NCBI GenBank assembly: GCA_958352885.1
Contig: CATWQI010000002.1
Coordinates: 310,001-374,000, forward strand
Length of the DNA stretch: 64,000 nt
Source: an uncultured Duncaniella sp.
GTDB taxonomy: Bacteria > Bacteroidota > Bacteroidia > Bacteroidales > Muribaculaceae
Direction: 5' to 3'
Shown: positions 25,604-35,047 of the stretch, one piece after another
Position numbering within the stretch: position 1 is the first letter of the stretch
How the letters are laid out: every line of letters starts with the position of its first letter
Program-made: the position numbers and the translations under genes
Notes under the pieces: generated by a model
Seen by the model: only the letters and a program-made list of their open reading frames with translations
What the model was told of the DNA's origin: nothing
The model's database searches: none

Positions 25604-27043
25604 ATGAAGATAAGAATCATGATTTTTGCTTTTATAGCATCATTGTTCGGTCGTGTGGCGGCATCAACACCCGCTGCTGACCCAAGGCAGCTTGCCATAT
25701 ATCAGATTATGGTGGCATCGTTTCAGCATGATCCATCCGGAGCACCCGGCTATACAGCTATGTGGGGTCCGGACGATGCTATCAAGAATGGTAACCTGCG
25801 GGGCATAATCAATGCTCTTGACCATATAAAGAGCCTCGGGGTCAACGCTATCTGGCTGACACCGATATTTGACAGTTCTTCCGCATCGGGAGGTGAGAAG
25901 CTTCAGGCTACCGGCTATTTTACAAACGATTATTTTACCATTGACCCACACTTCGGCACCGAGGCGGACTTCCGTGAACTGGTCGACGAGGCTCACAACC
26001 GTGGTCTATATGTGATACTTGACGGTGTGTTCGGTCATCACGGCGGCGTTACAAAGCCTTCGCCGGCAGGCAATCGGCTTGATACGGCAAAGGTGTACAG
26101 TGACCGTGGTGAATCAGGTGGCACGGGTAATGTGGCTTATCCGGGCTCGTTGCCGTATATAAAGGAACTTGCCACTTACTGGATGGACAAGTATGGAGTG
26201 GACGGATGGCGTCTTGACCAGGCATATCAGGCTACTCAGGGTGGTCACAATTATTGGACCGAGATTACCGCTGCTGTCGACTCGCTGACTGCCGCGCGCC
26301 GTGAGCGTGGCGAACAGTGGGGAACTCTCGGCTATATGGTTGGAGAGGACTGGGGAACCGCCGATGTCATAAACAAGGGCGTATACCGTGACGGTGGTCT
26401 GATGAGCGCATTTGACTTTGACGGCAAGGAAATCATCAGCGGAGCCATGCAGGAACTCGGTTCCGAGGGATTGGAGAACGGTTGGGCTGATGTGATCACT
26501 GTGCTCTCGCCCCCGACTTCGCGCGGCTATCTCAATGACTCCGTGATGCCCAATCTGTTTCTGTCCAATCACGACGGATACCGTGTGGCTGACCACTTTG
26601 ACCCGGCTGACCCATACTTCTATCAGAAATTGATGACCCGCAATGCCATTTTGGCGGCTTATTCAGGACCAATCACTTTATACTACGGTGACGAGTATGC
26701 CGATATGAGCCGTAACAGTATCGGAGCGCAGAAGGATAACATAGCCCGTACCACCGGTCACCTTGAGGCGCGCAATTCTCACGAACAGGAACTTAAGGAT
26801 TACATATCGGACATAATGGCATTCCGCTCCGAGAATCCGGCAATGTGGCGCGGCACTTCGGAGTTCTATTCTTACCATCCCACAGAGGATGGCAGTGTGC
26901 TCGTTGTCACCAAGACGGATACTGAGAGTAACAATAAAGTGGTGGTGATATTCAGTGATGTCGACACAATAGTGCCTGTGAATGGGCTTGAGACCCCTGT
27001 GGATGTCAAGGCATGGGTCCCAGCCTACCGGAGAGTCATGTAA
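25604..27043 (+). CDS. Secreted GH13 alpha-amylase family enzyme
   Basis: 479 residues with an N-terminal signal peptide. The four GH13 regions are present: DGVFGHH (140-146), GWRLDQ (201-206, nucleophile Asp205), VGEDW (Glu248 acid/base) and FLSNHD (Asp324). The catalytic triad is intact. A short C-terminal beta domain follows. It hydrolyses or transfers alpha-glucans, probably in the periplasm. The SusCD pair upstream could feed it, but 400 bp and a terminator separate them. The 3' end overlaps the convergent alkD gene by 19 bp. Confidence 0.9.
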   Translation: MKIRIMIFAFIASLFGRVAASTPAADPRQLAIYQIMVASFQHDPSGAPGYTAMWGPDDAIKNGNLRGIINALDHIKSLGVNAIWLTPIFDSSSASGGEKLQATGYFTNDYFTIDPHFGTEADFRELVDEAHNRGLYVILDGVFGHHGGVTKPSPAGNRLDTAKVYSDRGESGGTGNVAYPGSLPYIKELATYWMDKYGVDGWRLDQAYQATQGGHNYWTEITAAVDSLTAARRERGEQWGTLGYMVGEDWGTADVINKGVYRDGGLMSAFDFDGKEIISGAMQELGSEGLENGWADVITVLSPPTSRGYLNDSVMPNLFLSNHDGYRVADHFDPADPYFYQKLMTRNAILAAYSGPITLYYGDEYADMSRNSIGAQKDNIARTTGHLEARNSHEQELKDYISDIMAFRSENPAMWRGTSEFYSYHPTEDGSVLVVTKTDTESNNKVVVIFSDVDTIVPVNGLETPVDVKAWVPAYRRVM

Positions 27044-27765
27044 TGGCGGCGCGCGGATGCCGGCAGACGCTCGATGGAGTAGCGTAGCATTGTTCGGGGC
27101 ATCACGGCGGCATGGCGGTCGAGAAATTCGCACAGCAGCTGTTCGCTGACACGTTTGCCCATTTCGCGCAGCATCCAGCCCGTGGCTTTGCGCATGAGAT
27201 CATGTGGATGACCAAGGAAGTGTGTGGCTATGCGTATGGTCGGCTCGGATATGCCGTGGCATAGCAAACCTAATGTGCTGACCATAGCTATACGCTGTTC
27301 CCACAGGCATTCCGATTCCATGAGACTGTAAAGTATCTCGAACTCTCCCGTCTTGGCGAGGTGTTCGCCAAGAATCTTGGGGGCGGAGAGATCCACCAAA
27401 TCCCAGTTGTTGGCGCATCTTGCGTTCTTGATATAGAAACTCACTATTTCTTCCTGAATCTGCGGAGCTTTGCGGTTTTTCTCGAACCGGCGTACCAAAG
27501 CGAGAAAACCGGAAAGCCTGAACTCGTGGATGGGGGAATGGAGCATTTCCGTTATGATTCCGTAGGGGGCATCCCAGAAGAGTTGTGCCACTTTGCGGTT
27601 GTCGGGTACCATGACACCTATGAATATGTCACCTTCGCCATATTCGCCTTTGCCGGTCTTGAAGAATCGTTGCAATATTTCTTTCTTGCCCGGCACGGTG
27701 ACTGCCCGCAATTCGTTTTGCCATAGGACTACGAGTGAGTCTGAGGTCTGGTCGGATGGTGTCAT
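27025..27765 (-). CDS. AlkD-like DNA alkylation repair protein
   Basis: 246 residues made of HEAT-like helical repeats. VMVPDNRKVAQLFW, HEFRLSGFLALVRRFEK, NNWDLVDLSAPKILG and DLMRKATGWMLREMGKR are the AlkD-family segments, including the Trp-Asp pair (NNWDLVD) that contacts the alkylated base. AlkD glycosylases remove N3- and N7-alkylpurines without flipping the base. The gene is alone on its strand and overlaps the GH13 gene tail to tail. Confidence 0.87.
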   Translation of the reverse strand: MTPSDQTSDSLVVLWQNELRAVTVPGKKEILQRFFKTGKGEYGEGDIFIGVMVPDNRKVAQLFWDAPYGIITEMLHSPIHEFRLSGFLALVRRFEKNRKAPQIQEEIVSFYIKNARCANNWDLVDLSAPKILGEHLAKTGEFEILYSLMESECLWEQRIAMVSTLGLLCHGISEPTIRIATHFLGHPHDLMRKATGWMLREMGKRVSEQLLCEFLDRHAAVMPRTMLRYSIERLPASARRHYMTLR

Positions 27766-27851
27766 GGTCTGGTTCGAGTGGTGTTATGGTGGATTTTAGG
27801 AATATTTTTAAAAGAATGTTGATAACTTTCTGTGCAAATCTACGATTTTTT

Positions 27852-27882
27852 TTTGTAGATTGAAAAATATTCCCTACCTTTG
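27852..27882 (+). promoter_or_regulatory. Promoter of the CAT-anticodon tRNA
   Basis: TTTG (27852-27855), 19 bp, TACCTTTG (27875-27882): exact consensus, 76 bp before the tRNA. Confidence 0.78.
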
Positions 27883-27958
27883 CACCACTGAAATCTGAAA
27901 GGTCAATAGTTGGTTCCCTTTTTGAATTCAGTGATTGAGACATCTAAATGATACTCAA

Positions 27959-28032
27959 GGTCCTTTAGCTCAGTTGGTTAGAGCACCTGACTCATAATCA
28001 GGGAGTCGTAGGTTCAAGCCCTACAAGGACCA
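27959..28032 (+). tRNA. tRNA with CAT anticodon (Met or lysidine-modified Ile)
   Basis: 74-nt cloverleaf. The acceptor GGTCCTT pairs fully with AAGGACC, the anticodon stem CTGAC.. holds CTCATAA with CAT at 27993-27995, and the T arm is GTAGG TTCAAGC CCTAC. Discriminator A. Gene sequence alone does not settle elongator Met versus Ile2; the GGTCCTT acceptor and TTCAAGC loop look closer to tRNA-Ile2. Confidence 0.93.
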
Positions 28033-28037
28033 CCGGT

Positions 28038-28069
28038 AAAAGCAGTCGCAGTAATGTGGCTGCTTTTTT
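28038..28069 (+). terminator. Terminator after the CAT-anticodon tRNA
   Basis: The stem AAAAGCAG (28038-28045) pairs with CTGCTTTT (28060-28067), ending in T residues. Confidence 0.75.
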
Positions 28070-28142
28070 ATTTTGGTAAATTTTTTTTCTTCCGGTCGAT
28101 GTCGGATGGACCTCCCTGATATCGTGGAGAGATGCTGTAAGG

Positions 28143-28709
28143 TTAGAATATTATGTTTTGGTTGCGGTTGCGACGCTGTTGCCGTGACAGTTCTCGTTCG
28201 TAAGCGCGGCGTTCGCTGCGGTTCATTATGATTGGGATGTCGTAATATACCGGAATGCTTCTTACGGGTGCTGACTGAGGGGAAGGTGCGGAATGCTCCT
28301 CCATGGCTGTTGATTCATCGGTAGAGACCGTCTGTTCGGTGATAGGGGATATGTCGTTATCGGAGATTTCCGGTTGCGAGGTCTGTGCCTTGGCTTTATT
28401 GTTGCCGGCGGTCTTGCGTAATGATGCCCGGAGACGTGCTGCGGAGGAGCGTGCGATTGCTTTGTCGATTTCAGCCCGTAGCATGCTGAACGCTATCTGC
28501 ACTTCGGGGGATACGCCTGTCATGCTGTCGGAATTCCCTTCGAGATAGGAGTTGAGCAGTGCTAACGCTTCATCATAGGAAGTTTCAGTCCCGAGTGCCG
28601 ACTCGATGAATGTGGTGTGCAGGCGGGCGGTGAAGCCGGCATAAGCTTTCCTGGATATAGGGAGATTGCGATTCCTGGAACAGGCTTTGGTGTGCGTGGT
28701 TTTAATCAT
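28143..28709 (-). CDS. Hypothetical protein, 188 residues
   Basis: I do not recognise a named family. A helical N-terminal half (about 20-110, SYDEALALLNSYLEG, EVQIAFSMLRAEIDKAIARSSAA) is followed by a Ser/Thr/Glu-rich linker and a strongly basic C-terminus (MNRSERRAYERELSRQQRRNR). The last motif is common at the ends of small Bacteroidales hypotheticals and could contact nucleic acid. No signal peptide or membrane segment. Confidence 0.65.
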   Translation of the reverse strand: MIKTTHTKACSRNRNLPISRKAYAGFTARLHTTFIESALGTETSYDEALALLNSYLEGNSDSMTGVSPEVQIAFSMLRAEIDKAIARSSAARLRASLRKTAGNNKAKAQTSQPEISDNDISPITEQTVSTDESTAMEEHSAPSPQSAPVRSIPVYYDIPIIMNRSERRAYERELSRQQRRNRNQNIIF

Positions 28710-28813
28710 GGCATTGATGGTTTGTATCCTTGTGACAGGCGGTTAATAATGAATTATACCGCAAAGATACAACCCGTCAATCCCTGAAATAGTGCGATAA
28801 AATAAAAAAGGTG

Positions 28814-29224
28814 TCAGGATTTGAATGTGATTGTACGGTTGTAGAGGTAGTTGGAGAGGGTGTAAACCACCATGCCTATTAGGGTGGCGATTCCGTAGCC
28901 GCTTATGACAAATCCCCACGGGAGGGTGTGCTCCCAGGTACCTATAAGGGCGTTAAGACACCATGTGACGCCAAACTGTATGGAATAGCAGAGCCCGAAA
29001 CCGATGAGGAATCTCACCGCCTCACCCCTGAGTCCGGAACGGGAGTGGAACACCCATGTCTTGTTCCAGACGAATGAGTTGATTACTCCTGCTATGTAGC
29101 CGAGAGCATTTGAAACCCATGGGTTGATGCCAAGCATGGATTTGCACAGCAGTATGACCACGAGGGTGGTGAGTGTGTTCATCACACCTACGATTACGTA
29201 TCGTATGAATTGCTTGACATCCAT
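28814..29224 (-). CDS. GtrA family membrane protein
   Basis: 136 residues with four hydrophobic helices. QFIRYVIVGVMNTLTTLVVILL at the start and NKTWVFHSR in the middle are GtrA hallmarks. Family members are proposed to flip or help transfer lipid-linked sugars. It lies 19 bp after the TRIC-like gene in the same orientation. Confidence 0.88.
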   Translation of the reverse strand: MDVKQFIRYVIVGVMNTLTTLVVILLCKSMLGINPWVSNALGYIAGVINSFVWNKTWVFHSRSGLRGEAVRFLIGFGLCYSIQFGVTWCLNALIGTWEHTLPWGFVISGYGIATLIGMVVYTLSNYLYNRTITFKS

Positions 29225-29243
29225 GAGTATCAGTCGGAATGGT

Positions 29244-29870
29244 TTAGTTGTTGGCAGAAGTGCGCTCGCGCATCTCCGGAAGATGCCATCCGTAGCGTAG
29301 CGCTCCCCAGCGCAGAAACAAAATGGTGAGGGCGCAGAGCAGTTGCTGGAAAATGGGTGAGCCGCCGAGGAGCGCCGTAATCCAATATACCACTCCGCCG
29401 GCTATGCAGGCTGTGGCGTAAATATCCTTGCGGAAGAAGAGGGGTTCCTCGTTGATGAGCACATCACGGAGTATGCCGCCGAAGGAGCCTGTGATCATAC
29501 CCATGATGATGGCTACCCACATCGGGTAACCGAACGTGAGACTCTTCTGTATTCCGGTAATGACGAAGAGTGTCAGCCCCACGGCGTCAAACATGAACAG
29601 TGAGCGGGAATCGGATGTGAGTACGCGTGTGAACAGTATGACTGTGAGAAATGACAGCCCGGTCACGGCAAGGTACCACCATGTCTGCATCCAGAATACC
29701 GGAGCGTCAAGCAGCACGTCGCGTATGGTGCCGCCTCCTATGGCAGTGATGACACCGATGGTGTAGGCTCCGAACCAGTCGAAGCGTTTTTTAGCCGCCA
29801 GTCGCACACCGCTGACACCGAATGCCAGGGTGCCGAGGACTTCGATGATGAAAAGAAATGTTTCTTCCAT
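29244..29870 (-). CDS. TRIC-like (UPF0126) membrane protein
   Basis: 208 residues from the ATG at 29870 (MEETFLFIIEVLGTLAFGVSG). A longer frame from 29978 would overlap nth by 77 bp with non-membrane sequence. There are seven helices with two inverted copies of the motif: GGGTIRDVLL and GSFGGILRDVLI. Relatives of this fold are TRIC-type cation channels. It sits between nth and the GtrA gene. Confidence 0.88.
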   Translation of the reverse strand: MEETFLFIIEVLGTLAFGVSGVRLAAKKRFDWFGAYTIGVITAIGGGTIRDVLLDAPVFWMQTWWYLAVTGLSFLTVILFTRVLTSDSRSLFMFDAVGLTLFVITGIQKSLTFGYPMWVAIIMGMITGSFGGILRDVLINEEPLFFRKDIYATACIAGGVVYWITALLGGSPIFQQLLCALTILFLRWGALRYGWHLPEMRERTSANN

Positions 29871-29901
29871 TTGTCTGTGTTCCCGGTACGGGGGGAGATG
29901 T

Positions 29902-30537
29902 TTATTGCTTGGAGTAGAAACGGCACACTGAAGTGAGCCCGCAGTTGAGGCAGTCGGGACGACGGGCTTTGCATACATAGCGTCCGTGCAGTATGAGCCA
30001 ATGATGCGCTTTCGGGATGATTTCCGCCGGGATATTTTTCACCAGTTCTTTTTCGGTGGCAAGCGGTGTCTTGCTGCCGGTGGTGAGACCGATTCGCTCG
30101 CTCACACGGAACACGTGGGTGTCCACTGCCATGGTTGACTGATTGTAGACCACGGCGAGAATCACATTGGCTGTCTTGCGTCCCACTCCGGGGAGGCTCA
30201 TAAGCGAGTCTATGTCTGAAGGGACTTCCCCGCCGAATTCCTCCATAAGTTTTTTAGCCATGCCGGAGAGTGATTTGGCTTTGTTGTTTGGGTATGAGCA
30301 AGACTTGATGTAGGCATATATTTCGTCCACCGTAGCCCCGGCAAGCGCCAGAGGGGTGGGATATGCCTCAAACAGAGCCGGAGTAATCATGTTGACACGC
30401 TTGTCGGTACACTGCGCCGACAGGATTACCGCGACGAGCAGCTGGAAGGGATTTTCATAGTTGAGCTCGGTCTCGGCGACAGGCATAGCCTGTCCGAACC
30501 ATTCCAGCACGCGGCGGTAACGTTCCTTGACAGTCAT
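29902..30537 (-). CDS. nth: Endonuclease III
   Basis: 211 residues. The helix-hairpin-helix SLPGVGRKTANVIL carries the catalytic lysine, VDTHVFRV the catalytic aspartate, and the C-terminal CKARRPDCLNCGLTSVC is the C-X6-C-X2-C-X5-C [4Fe-4S] loop. It removes oxidised pyrimidines and nicks the abasic site. The gene is 9 bp after pheS. Confidence 0.96.
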   Translation of the reverse strand: MTVKERYRRVLEWFGQAMPVAETELNYENPFQLLVAVILSAQCTDKRVNMITPALFEAYPTPLALAGATVDEIYAYIKSCSYPNNKAKSLSGMAKKLMEEFGGEVPSDIDSLMSLPGVGRKTANVILAVVYNQSTMAVDTHVFRVSERIGLTTGSKTPLATEKELVKNIPAEIIPKAHHWLILHGRYVCKARRPDCLNCGLTSVCRFYSKQ

Positions 30538-30546
30538 GGCTTGTTA

Positions 30547-31566
30547 TCAGTGTGCTGCCTGGAACTGCTCGAGGAAACGGACATCGTTCTCGGAGAACAT
30601 GCGGAGGTCCTTTACCTGGTATTTCAGGTTGGTGATGCGCTCCACGCCCATACCGAGCGCGAATCCGCTGTACACCTTGGAGTCTATGCTGCAAGCCTCA
30701 AGCACGTTGGGGTCCACCATGCCGCATCCGAGGATTTCCACCCATCCGGTGTGCTTGCAGAATGAGCATCCCTTGCCGCCGCAGAGGTTGCAGGAAATAT
30801 CCATTTCGGCTGAGGGTTCGGTGAACGGGAAGTAGCTGGGGCGCAGACGGATTTTGGTTTCCGGTCCGAACATCTCGCGGGCGAAGTAGAGAAGTGTCTG
30901 TCGAAGGTCGGCAAACGATACGTTTTTGTCCACATAAAGAGCCTCGACCTGATGGAAGAAGCAGTGGGCGCGTGCTGATATAGCCTCGTTGCGGTAAACT
31001 CGTCCCGGGCAGATGATTCGGATGGGCGGCTGGGTCTTTTCCATCACACGTGACTGTACCGACGATGTGTGCGTGCGCAGCAGCACGTCGGGGTTGCGCT
31101 GGATGAAGAATGTGTCCTGCATGTCACGGGCGGGATGGTCCTCGGCAAAGTTAAGTGACGAGAACACATGCCAGTCGTCCTCAATCTCCGGACCTTCGGC
31201 AATGGTGAAGCCGAGGCGTGAGAATATGGAGATAATTTCGTTTCTTACAAGTGAGAGCGGATGGCGGCTGCCGAGCGGGAGAGGCGCGGCGGTGCGGGTC
31301 AGGTCAAGGTCGGCATCTACGTTGTCGGCTGATTCGAGAGCCTCACGGAGGGTGTTGAGCTTGTCGGTCGCGAGGGTCTTGAGTTCGTTTAGCTTCTGTC
31401 CGAGTTCGCGTTTCTGTTCGGCTGGCACTGTGCGGAAATCAGCCATGAGGGCTGAGATTTCTCCCTTTTTGCTCAGGTATTTTATGCGGAGCGCTTCCAC
31501 TTCCTGGGCTGTGGCTGCGCTGAGTCCTTCTATTTCAGCTTTGAGCTGATTGATTTTTTCTATCAT
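30547..31566 (-). CDS. pheS: Phenylalanyl-tRNA synthetase alpha subunit
   Basis: 339 residues. N-terminal coiled coil (1-85), then class II catalytic core with RLGFTIAEGPEIEDDWHVFSSLNF, THTSSVQSRVM (motif 2 region) and GFALGMGVERI (motif 3). It pairs with PheT, which is not in the window. It heads a short minus-strand run with nth. Confidence 0.96.
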   Translation of the reverse strand: MIEKINQLKAEIEGLSAATAQEVEALRIKYLSKKGEISALMADFRTVPAEQKRELGQKLNELKTLATDKLNTLREALESADNVDADLDLTRTAAPLPLGSRHPLSLVRNEIISIFSRLGFTIAEGPEIEDDWHVFSSLNFAEDHPARDMQDTFFIQRNPDVLLRTHTSSVQSRVMEKTQPPIRIICPGRVYRNEAISARAHCFFHQVEALYVDKNVSFADLRQTLLYFAREMFGPETKIRLRPSYFPFTEPSAEMDISCNLCGGKGCSFCKHTGWVEILGCGMVDPNVLEACSIDSKVYSGFALGMGVERITNLKYQVKDLRMFSENDVRFLEQFQAAH

Positions 31567-31626
31567 GATTGGTGATGTTATCTATCTGAATTATCGTGCA
31601 AATTTACGAATATTTTTTCAAATCAG

Positions 31627-32490
31627 CTACCGTTTTTTAGCCGGAGTCTCTTCGTCGGCGAACCTGTTGGGAAATTCCAGATGCTTGCGCGGGTGCGACA
31701 TAGCATAGATTACAAGCAGTATGCCTATTATGATAAACGGTATGCTGAGCCATTGCCCCATGTTGAGGGTCATGTTGGCTTCGAATGCCACCTGGTCATT
31801 CTTGATGAATTCGATTAGGAAACGGGTGCTCCAGAGTATGATGAAGAACACTCCGAATATCAGACCGGGACGTTCCTCAGCGTTCTTTTTCCAATACATC
31901 CACATCAACAGTCCGAACAGGGCGAAATAACATAGAGCCTCGTAAATCTGGGTGGGATGGCATGCCTGTCCGAAGTACATTTCGTGCCATTCGCGGGAGC
32001 GGATGAACATGAAACCCCACGGGAGATCGGTGGCATGACCGAATATCTCTGAGTTCATCAGGTTGCCGAGGCGTATCAGTCCGCCTACAAGCGCGATGGG
32101 TATCACGAGGCGGTCAAAAGTCCAGAGAGGGTTGCGTTTGGTGGTGAAGAACGAGAAGCCGAATACTCCGAGAATCACACCTATGGTGCCGCCGTGGCTT
32201 GCGAGACCACCTTCCCACACGTAGAGGATGGAGATTGGGTCCTGGGAATACTTGTCCCATTCGTAGAAGAACACATGACCTAAGCGGGCGCCTATGATTG
32301 TTCCTGCCACGGTCCATAGCAGAAGCACTCCGAGCCATCGCTCAGGTGCGCCTTCGTGCTTGAACATGCGGGCTACTATTTCATAGCCGACAAGGAATCC
32401 CACCATGAAGGCGAGGCTGTACCAGCGTATGGCGATTGGTCCGATGTGGAACCATATGGGGTCGGCGTTCCAGACAATGAAATCCAGCAT
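31627..32490 (-). CDS. lgt: Prolipoprotein diacylglyceryl transferase
   Basis: 287 residues with seven hydrophobic helices. GGLASHGGTIGVILG and the signature GGLIRLGNLMNSEIFG (usually R-x-GNF-x-N) identify Lgt, which attaches diacylglycerol to the lipobox cysteine. The many lipoproteins in this window depend on it. A promoter lies at 32530-32560. Confidence 0.95.
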   Translation of the reverse strand: MLDFIVWNADPIWFHIGPIAIRWYSLAFMVGFLVGYEIVARMFKHEGAPERWLGVLLLWTVAGTIIGARLGHVFFYEWDKYSQDPISILYVWEGGLASHGGTIGVILGVFGFSFFTTKRNPLWTFDRLVIPIALVGGLIRLGNLMNSEIFGHATDLPWGFMFIRSREWHEMYFGQACHPTQIYEALCYFALFGLLMWMYWKKNAEERPGLIFGVFFIILWSTRFLIEFIKNDQVAFEANMTLNMGQWLSIPFIIIGILLVIYAMSHPRKHLEFPNRFADEETPAKKR

Positions 32491-32529
32491 TGCTAAAAAG
32501 ATGTTTGATAACGATAGTTAAAATTCTCA

Positions 32530-32560
32530 CAAAATTAGTCAGAATTACACTCCGATTCAA
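32530..32560 (-). promoter_or_regulatory. Promoter of lgt
   Basis: On the minus strand TTG (32558-32560), 20 bp, TAATTTTG (32530-32537), about 40 bp before the lgt ATG. Confidence 0.5.
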
Positions 32561-32605
32561 GCTAATTTACAATTATTAACAAGCGCTGAACCCGCCGTTA
32601 TGTAT

Positions 32606-34000
32606 CTAATGTCCGGTAATCTTGGAAATGAGCCCGTTGTGCCGGTCGATATGCCGGGAGAAGTAGCTGTCGGCAGTGAACAGACGTACCACGCCGAACG
32701 AGATGGCACCTGCTATCATAAGTGGCAGGAAAAATGAGTAGGCAGCGCCCATTTCGCAGGTAAGGAATATTGCCATGAGAGGCGCGCGTATCGCTCCAGC
32801 CATTACTCCCGCCATGCCGAAGTAGGCAAACAGTGCGACCGGGAGATTGAGTCCGAACAGGATGTTGAGTATCGAGGCGAAGAAATAGCCTGCCATACAT
32901 CCGGCAAACAGTGTGGGGGCGAAATCACCGCTGACACCTCCGCCGTTGTTGGTAGCCGAGGTGGCGAAGCACTTGGCGAGGAGCGTGCCTCCAGCCACAA
33001 GGATTAGCTCCCATGCGCCATGGGTGTCTCCGAAGAACAGGCTGTCGTCAAGCAGCGTCGAGTCGTCGCCGTTTATCACACTTCCTATGGTCGAATACCC
33101 TTCGCCGTACAAGGTGGGGAAGAGGAAGATGAGTGTGCCCAGAAGCAAGCCCGCCACAATGTTCTTTATCCACGGATTGGCAAGCATATGGAGCATCTGC
33201 GCAATTTTCTTGGTGAAATATGTGTAATACAGGGAGTAGAATCCGCAGAATACGCCAAGAAGACTTACCCATGGGATTAAGCTGAAATCAAAGCCTCCGG
33301 CGGGGTGGAAAGCTACCTCCAGGGTGCCGCCCGAGAGGACAAATGCCGTCATTGCCGCTGTGACTGACGTGACTGTCAGCACAAGAACCGACACGGTGGT
33401 CATCTCCATGCCGAGGACCTCGAGGGTGAAGAGTATGCCGCCGAGCGGAGCCTTGAATATGCCTGCTATGCCTGCGCCGGCTCCACACCCAATCATGATT
33501 TTTACAAGGTAAGGGGGGAGGCGGAAGCGCATGGCGAGATTGCTCCCTATGGCTGCGCCTGTGTTGGCTATAGGTCCTTCGGAGCCGGCGGAACCGCCGA
33601 ACCCGAGCGTGACGGTGCTGGCGAGCAGAAATGTCACCATCCGTGAGCTTCTCAGCCGGTATATTTTCTTTGAAAGTTCGTGCATGAGCTGCTTGACACC
33701 GTTCGAGAGATTGTCATACAGCAGATAGCGGCACACTATACCGGTTAGAATTATTCCGGCGGTCGGGATAACGAGCAGCGCCCAGTTGCCTGAGCCGGTG
33801 TGAAGATGTGAAGTGAGCCAATATGACACCCCTCCGACCATCCTTTTGAGCAGAAATGCGCCCGTGCCGGCAAGCAGTCCCACCACTGTGCCGAGGATAA
33901 ACACGAATGCCTTCCGGGGGATGTGTCGTCTGCTCCATGACCGTGTGTATCTGCCGAGTCTATGGAACTTGTGCCGGATTCCGTAAACGTGAGGTGTCAT
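32606..34000 (-). CDS. ClC family chloride channel/transporter
   Basis: 464 residues with about ten helices. Selectivity-filter regions are visible: GSAGSEGPIANTGAAIG (equivalent of GREGP, with the gating glutamate), GAGAGIAGIFKAPLGGILF and GGGVSGDFAPTLFAG. There are no C-terminal CBS domains. Whether it is a channel or a proton-coupled antiporter cannot be read with confidence. It follows the DUF695 gene by about 30 bp. Confidence 0.9.
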   Translation of the reverse strand: MTPHVYGIRHKFHRLGRYTRSWSRRHIPRKAFVFILGTVVGLLAGTGAFLLKRMVGGVSYWLTSHLHTGSGNWALLVIPTAGIILTGIVCRYLLYDNLSNGVKQLMHELSKKIYRLRSSRMVTFLLASTVTLGFGGSAGSEGPIANTGAAIGSNLAMRFRLPPYLVKIMIGCGAGAGIAGIFKAPLGGILFTLEVLGMEMTTVSVLVLTVTSVTAAMTAFVLSGGTLEVAFHPAGGFDFSLIPWVSLLGVFCGFYSLYYTYFTKKIAQMLHMLANPWIKNIVAGLLLGTLIFLFPTLYGEGYSTIGSVINGDDSTLLDDSLFFGDTHGAWELILVAGGTLLAKCFATSATNNGGGVSGDFAPTLFAGCMAGYFFASILNILFGLNLPVALFAYFGMAGVMAGAIRAPLMAIFLTCEMGAAYSFFLPLMIAGAISFGVVRLFTADSYFSRHIDRHNGLISKITGH

Positions 34001-34032
34001 ACATTTCTAACAACTCACATTTCAGGTTGGTT

Positions 34033-34464
34033 CTATTCTATTTCAGCTTCCGACATCTCGTCGTATTCCTCCCATTCGGGGTCGTTTTCGGCGTAGACTG
34101 TCAGGGGCAGAAGCGGATATGGGGCGAGTGTCTCGTTGAGCTTTTTGCCGAATATGTGGGTGCTTGTGGTGTAGAACACCCAGTCACGCTGGTCGTCGCC
34201 GGTGAATATACCTGTCATCACAGCGACCGGGTCCTTGGCGAAAACGCTTTGCAGTGCCTCCTGAACCTCCTCCATGAGAGCTGAAGTCTCCTTGTCGGGC
34301 ATCCCTGAGGCATCGCCGGTGTACTTCCAGGTGACTTCGATACGGATTTTATACCGCTCGTTGGAGCGGAATTTCTCGATATCCTTGCGTCCGGTCACCA
34401 TGACGAGGCGTCCGTTTTCGCTTTCGGTGGGAGCTGTCCACCAGTTTCCGGTTTCGGTTGACAT
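34033..34464 (-). CDS. DUF695 domain protein
   Basis: 143 residues from the ATG at 34464 (MSTETGNWWTAPTESENG). A longer frame from 34536 would overlap the upstream gene and adds no domain-like sequence. The single domain, with WWTAPTES at the start and DWVFYTTSTHIFGKKLNETL, fits DUF695, of unknown function. The end is acidic. It sits in a minus-strand run with DUF6155, dsbD and the ClC channel. Confidence 0.75.
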   Translation of the reverse strand: MSTETGNWWTAPTESENGRLVMVTGRKDIEKFRSNERYKIRIEVTWKYTGDASGMPDKETSALMEEVQEALQSVFAKDPVAVMTGIFTGDDQRDWVFYTTSTHIFGKKLNETLAPYPLLPLTVYAENDPEWEEYDEMSEAEIE

Positions 34465-34510
34465 ATATTTTCGGTAGATGGGTGTTAAGGGTGAAGGATT
34501 GAAGTGGCTG

Positions 34511-35038
34511 TCATGCGTCGAGTCTGAATCTGTCAAGAGTGTCGGACAGGAGCTCCCGAAGCGGGTTCTTGTAGTAGCGGAAATCGTTCATCCCGGCAAG
34601 AGTCTTGTTGATATGCGGCAGATACTCGTCAAGCAGCATACGGGGTTTGAGATAGTTGAGTGTATCAAGAAAGAGCTTGTTGACAGCCTCATTGGTCGAT
34701 TCCTTGAACCACTCGTCGGATGCCACTGTGCAAATTTCGGTGATGGTGTAGACCATCAGTTCCGCTATTGCTTCGTCGCCGGGTTCGATAATGGAGAATT
34801 TCTTCAGTATCGCACGTATTTTAGGTATGCGCGGACGGTGAGCCCGGCGGACGAATCTGTTTATTTCCTTTGCGAGAGGCTTTTTATACTCCTCTATTTT
34901 GGCATTGATGTCCGGATTGGCAAAAAAGTCAAGTATCTCCTTGGCTTCCTTGCTCTTGGCGTATACATCGAGCAGCAGTTCCCGGAGTTGTGCCGCATCA
35001 AAGTCGGCAATGGCTTTTTTGACAGTCGTTTTGCTCAT
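34511..35038 (-). CDS. DUF6155 family protein
   Basis: 175-residue all-helical cytoplasmic protein. The opening TTVKKAIADFDAAQLRELLLDVYAKSKEAKEILDFFANPD matches what I recall of DUF6155 proteins of Bacteroidetes; function unknown. It begins 9 bp after the dsbD stop, so it is probably co-transcribed with it. Confidence 0.72.
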   Translation of the reverse strand: MSKTTVKKAIADFDAAQLRELLLDVYAKSKEAKEILDFFANPDINAKIEEYKKPLAKEINRFVRRAHRPRIPKIRAILKKFSIIEPGDEAIAELMVYTITEICTVASDEWFKESTNEAVNKLFLDTLNYLKPRMLLDEYLPHINKTLAGMNDFRYYKNPLRELLSDTLDRFRLDA

Positions 35039-35047
35039 TCAGAGTGG

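Noticed and set aside
29871..29978. Longer start for the TRIC-like gene
   Set aside because: The extra 36 residues overlap nth and are not membrane-like, whereas the ATG at 29870 opens directly into the first helix.
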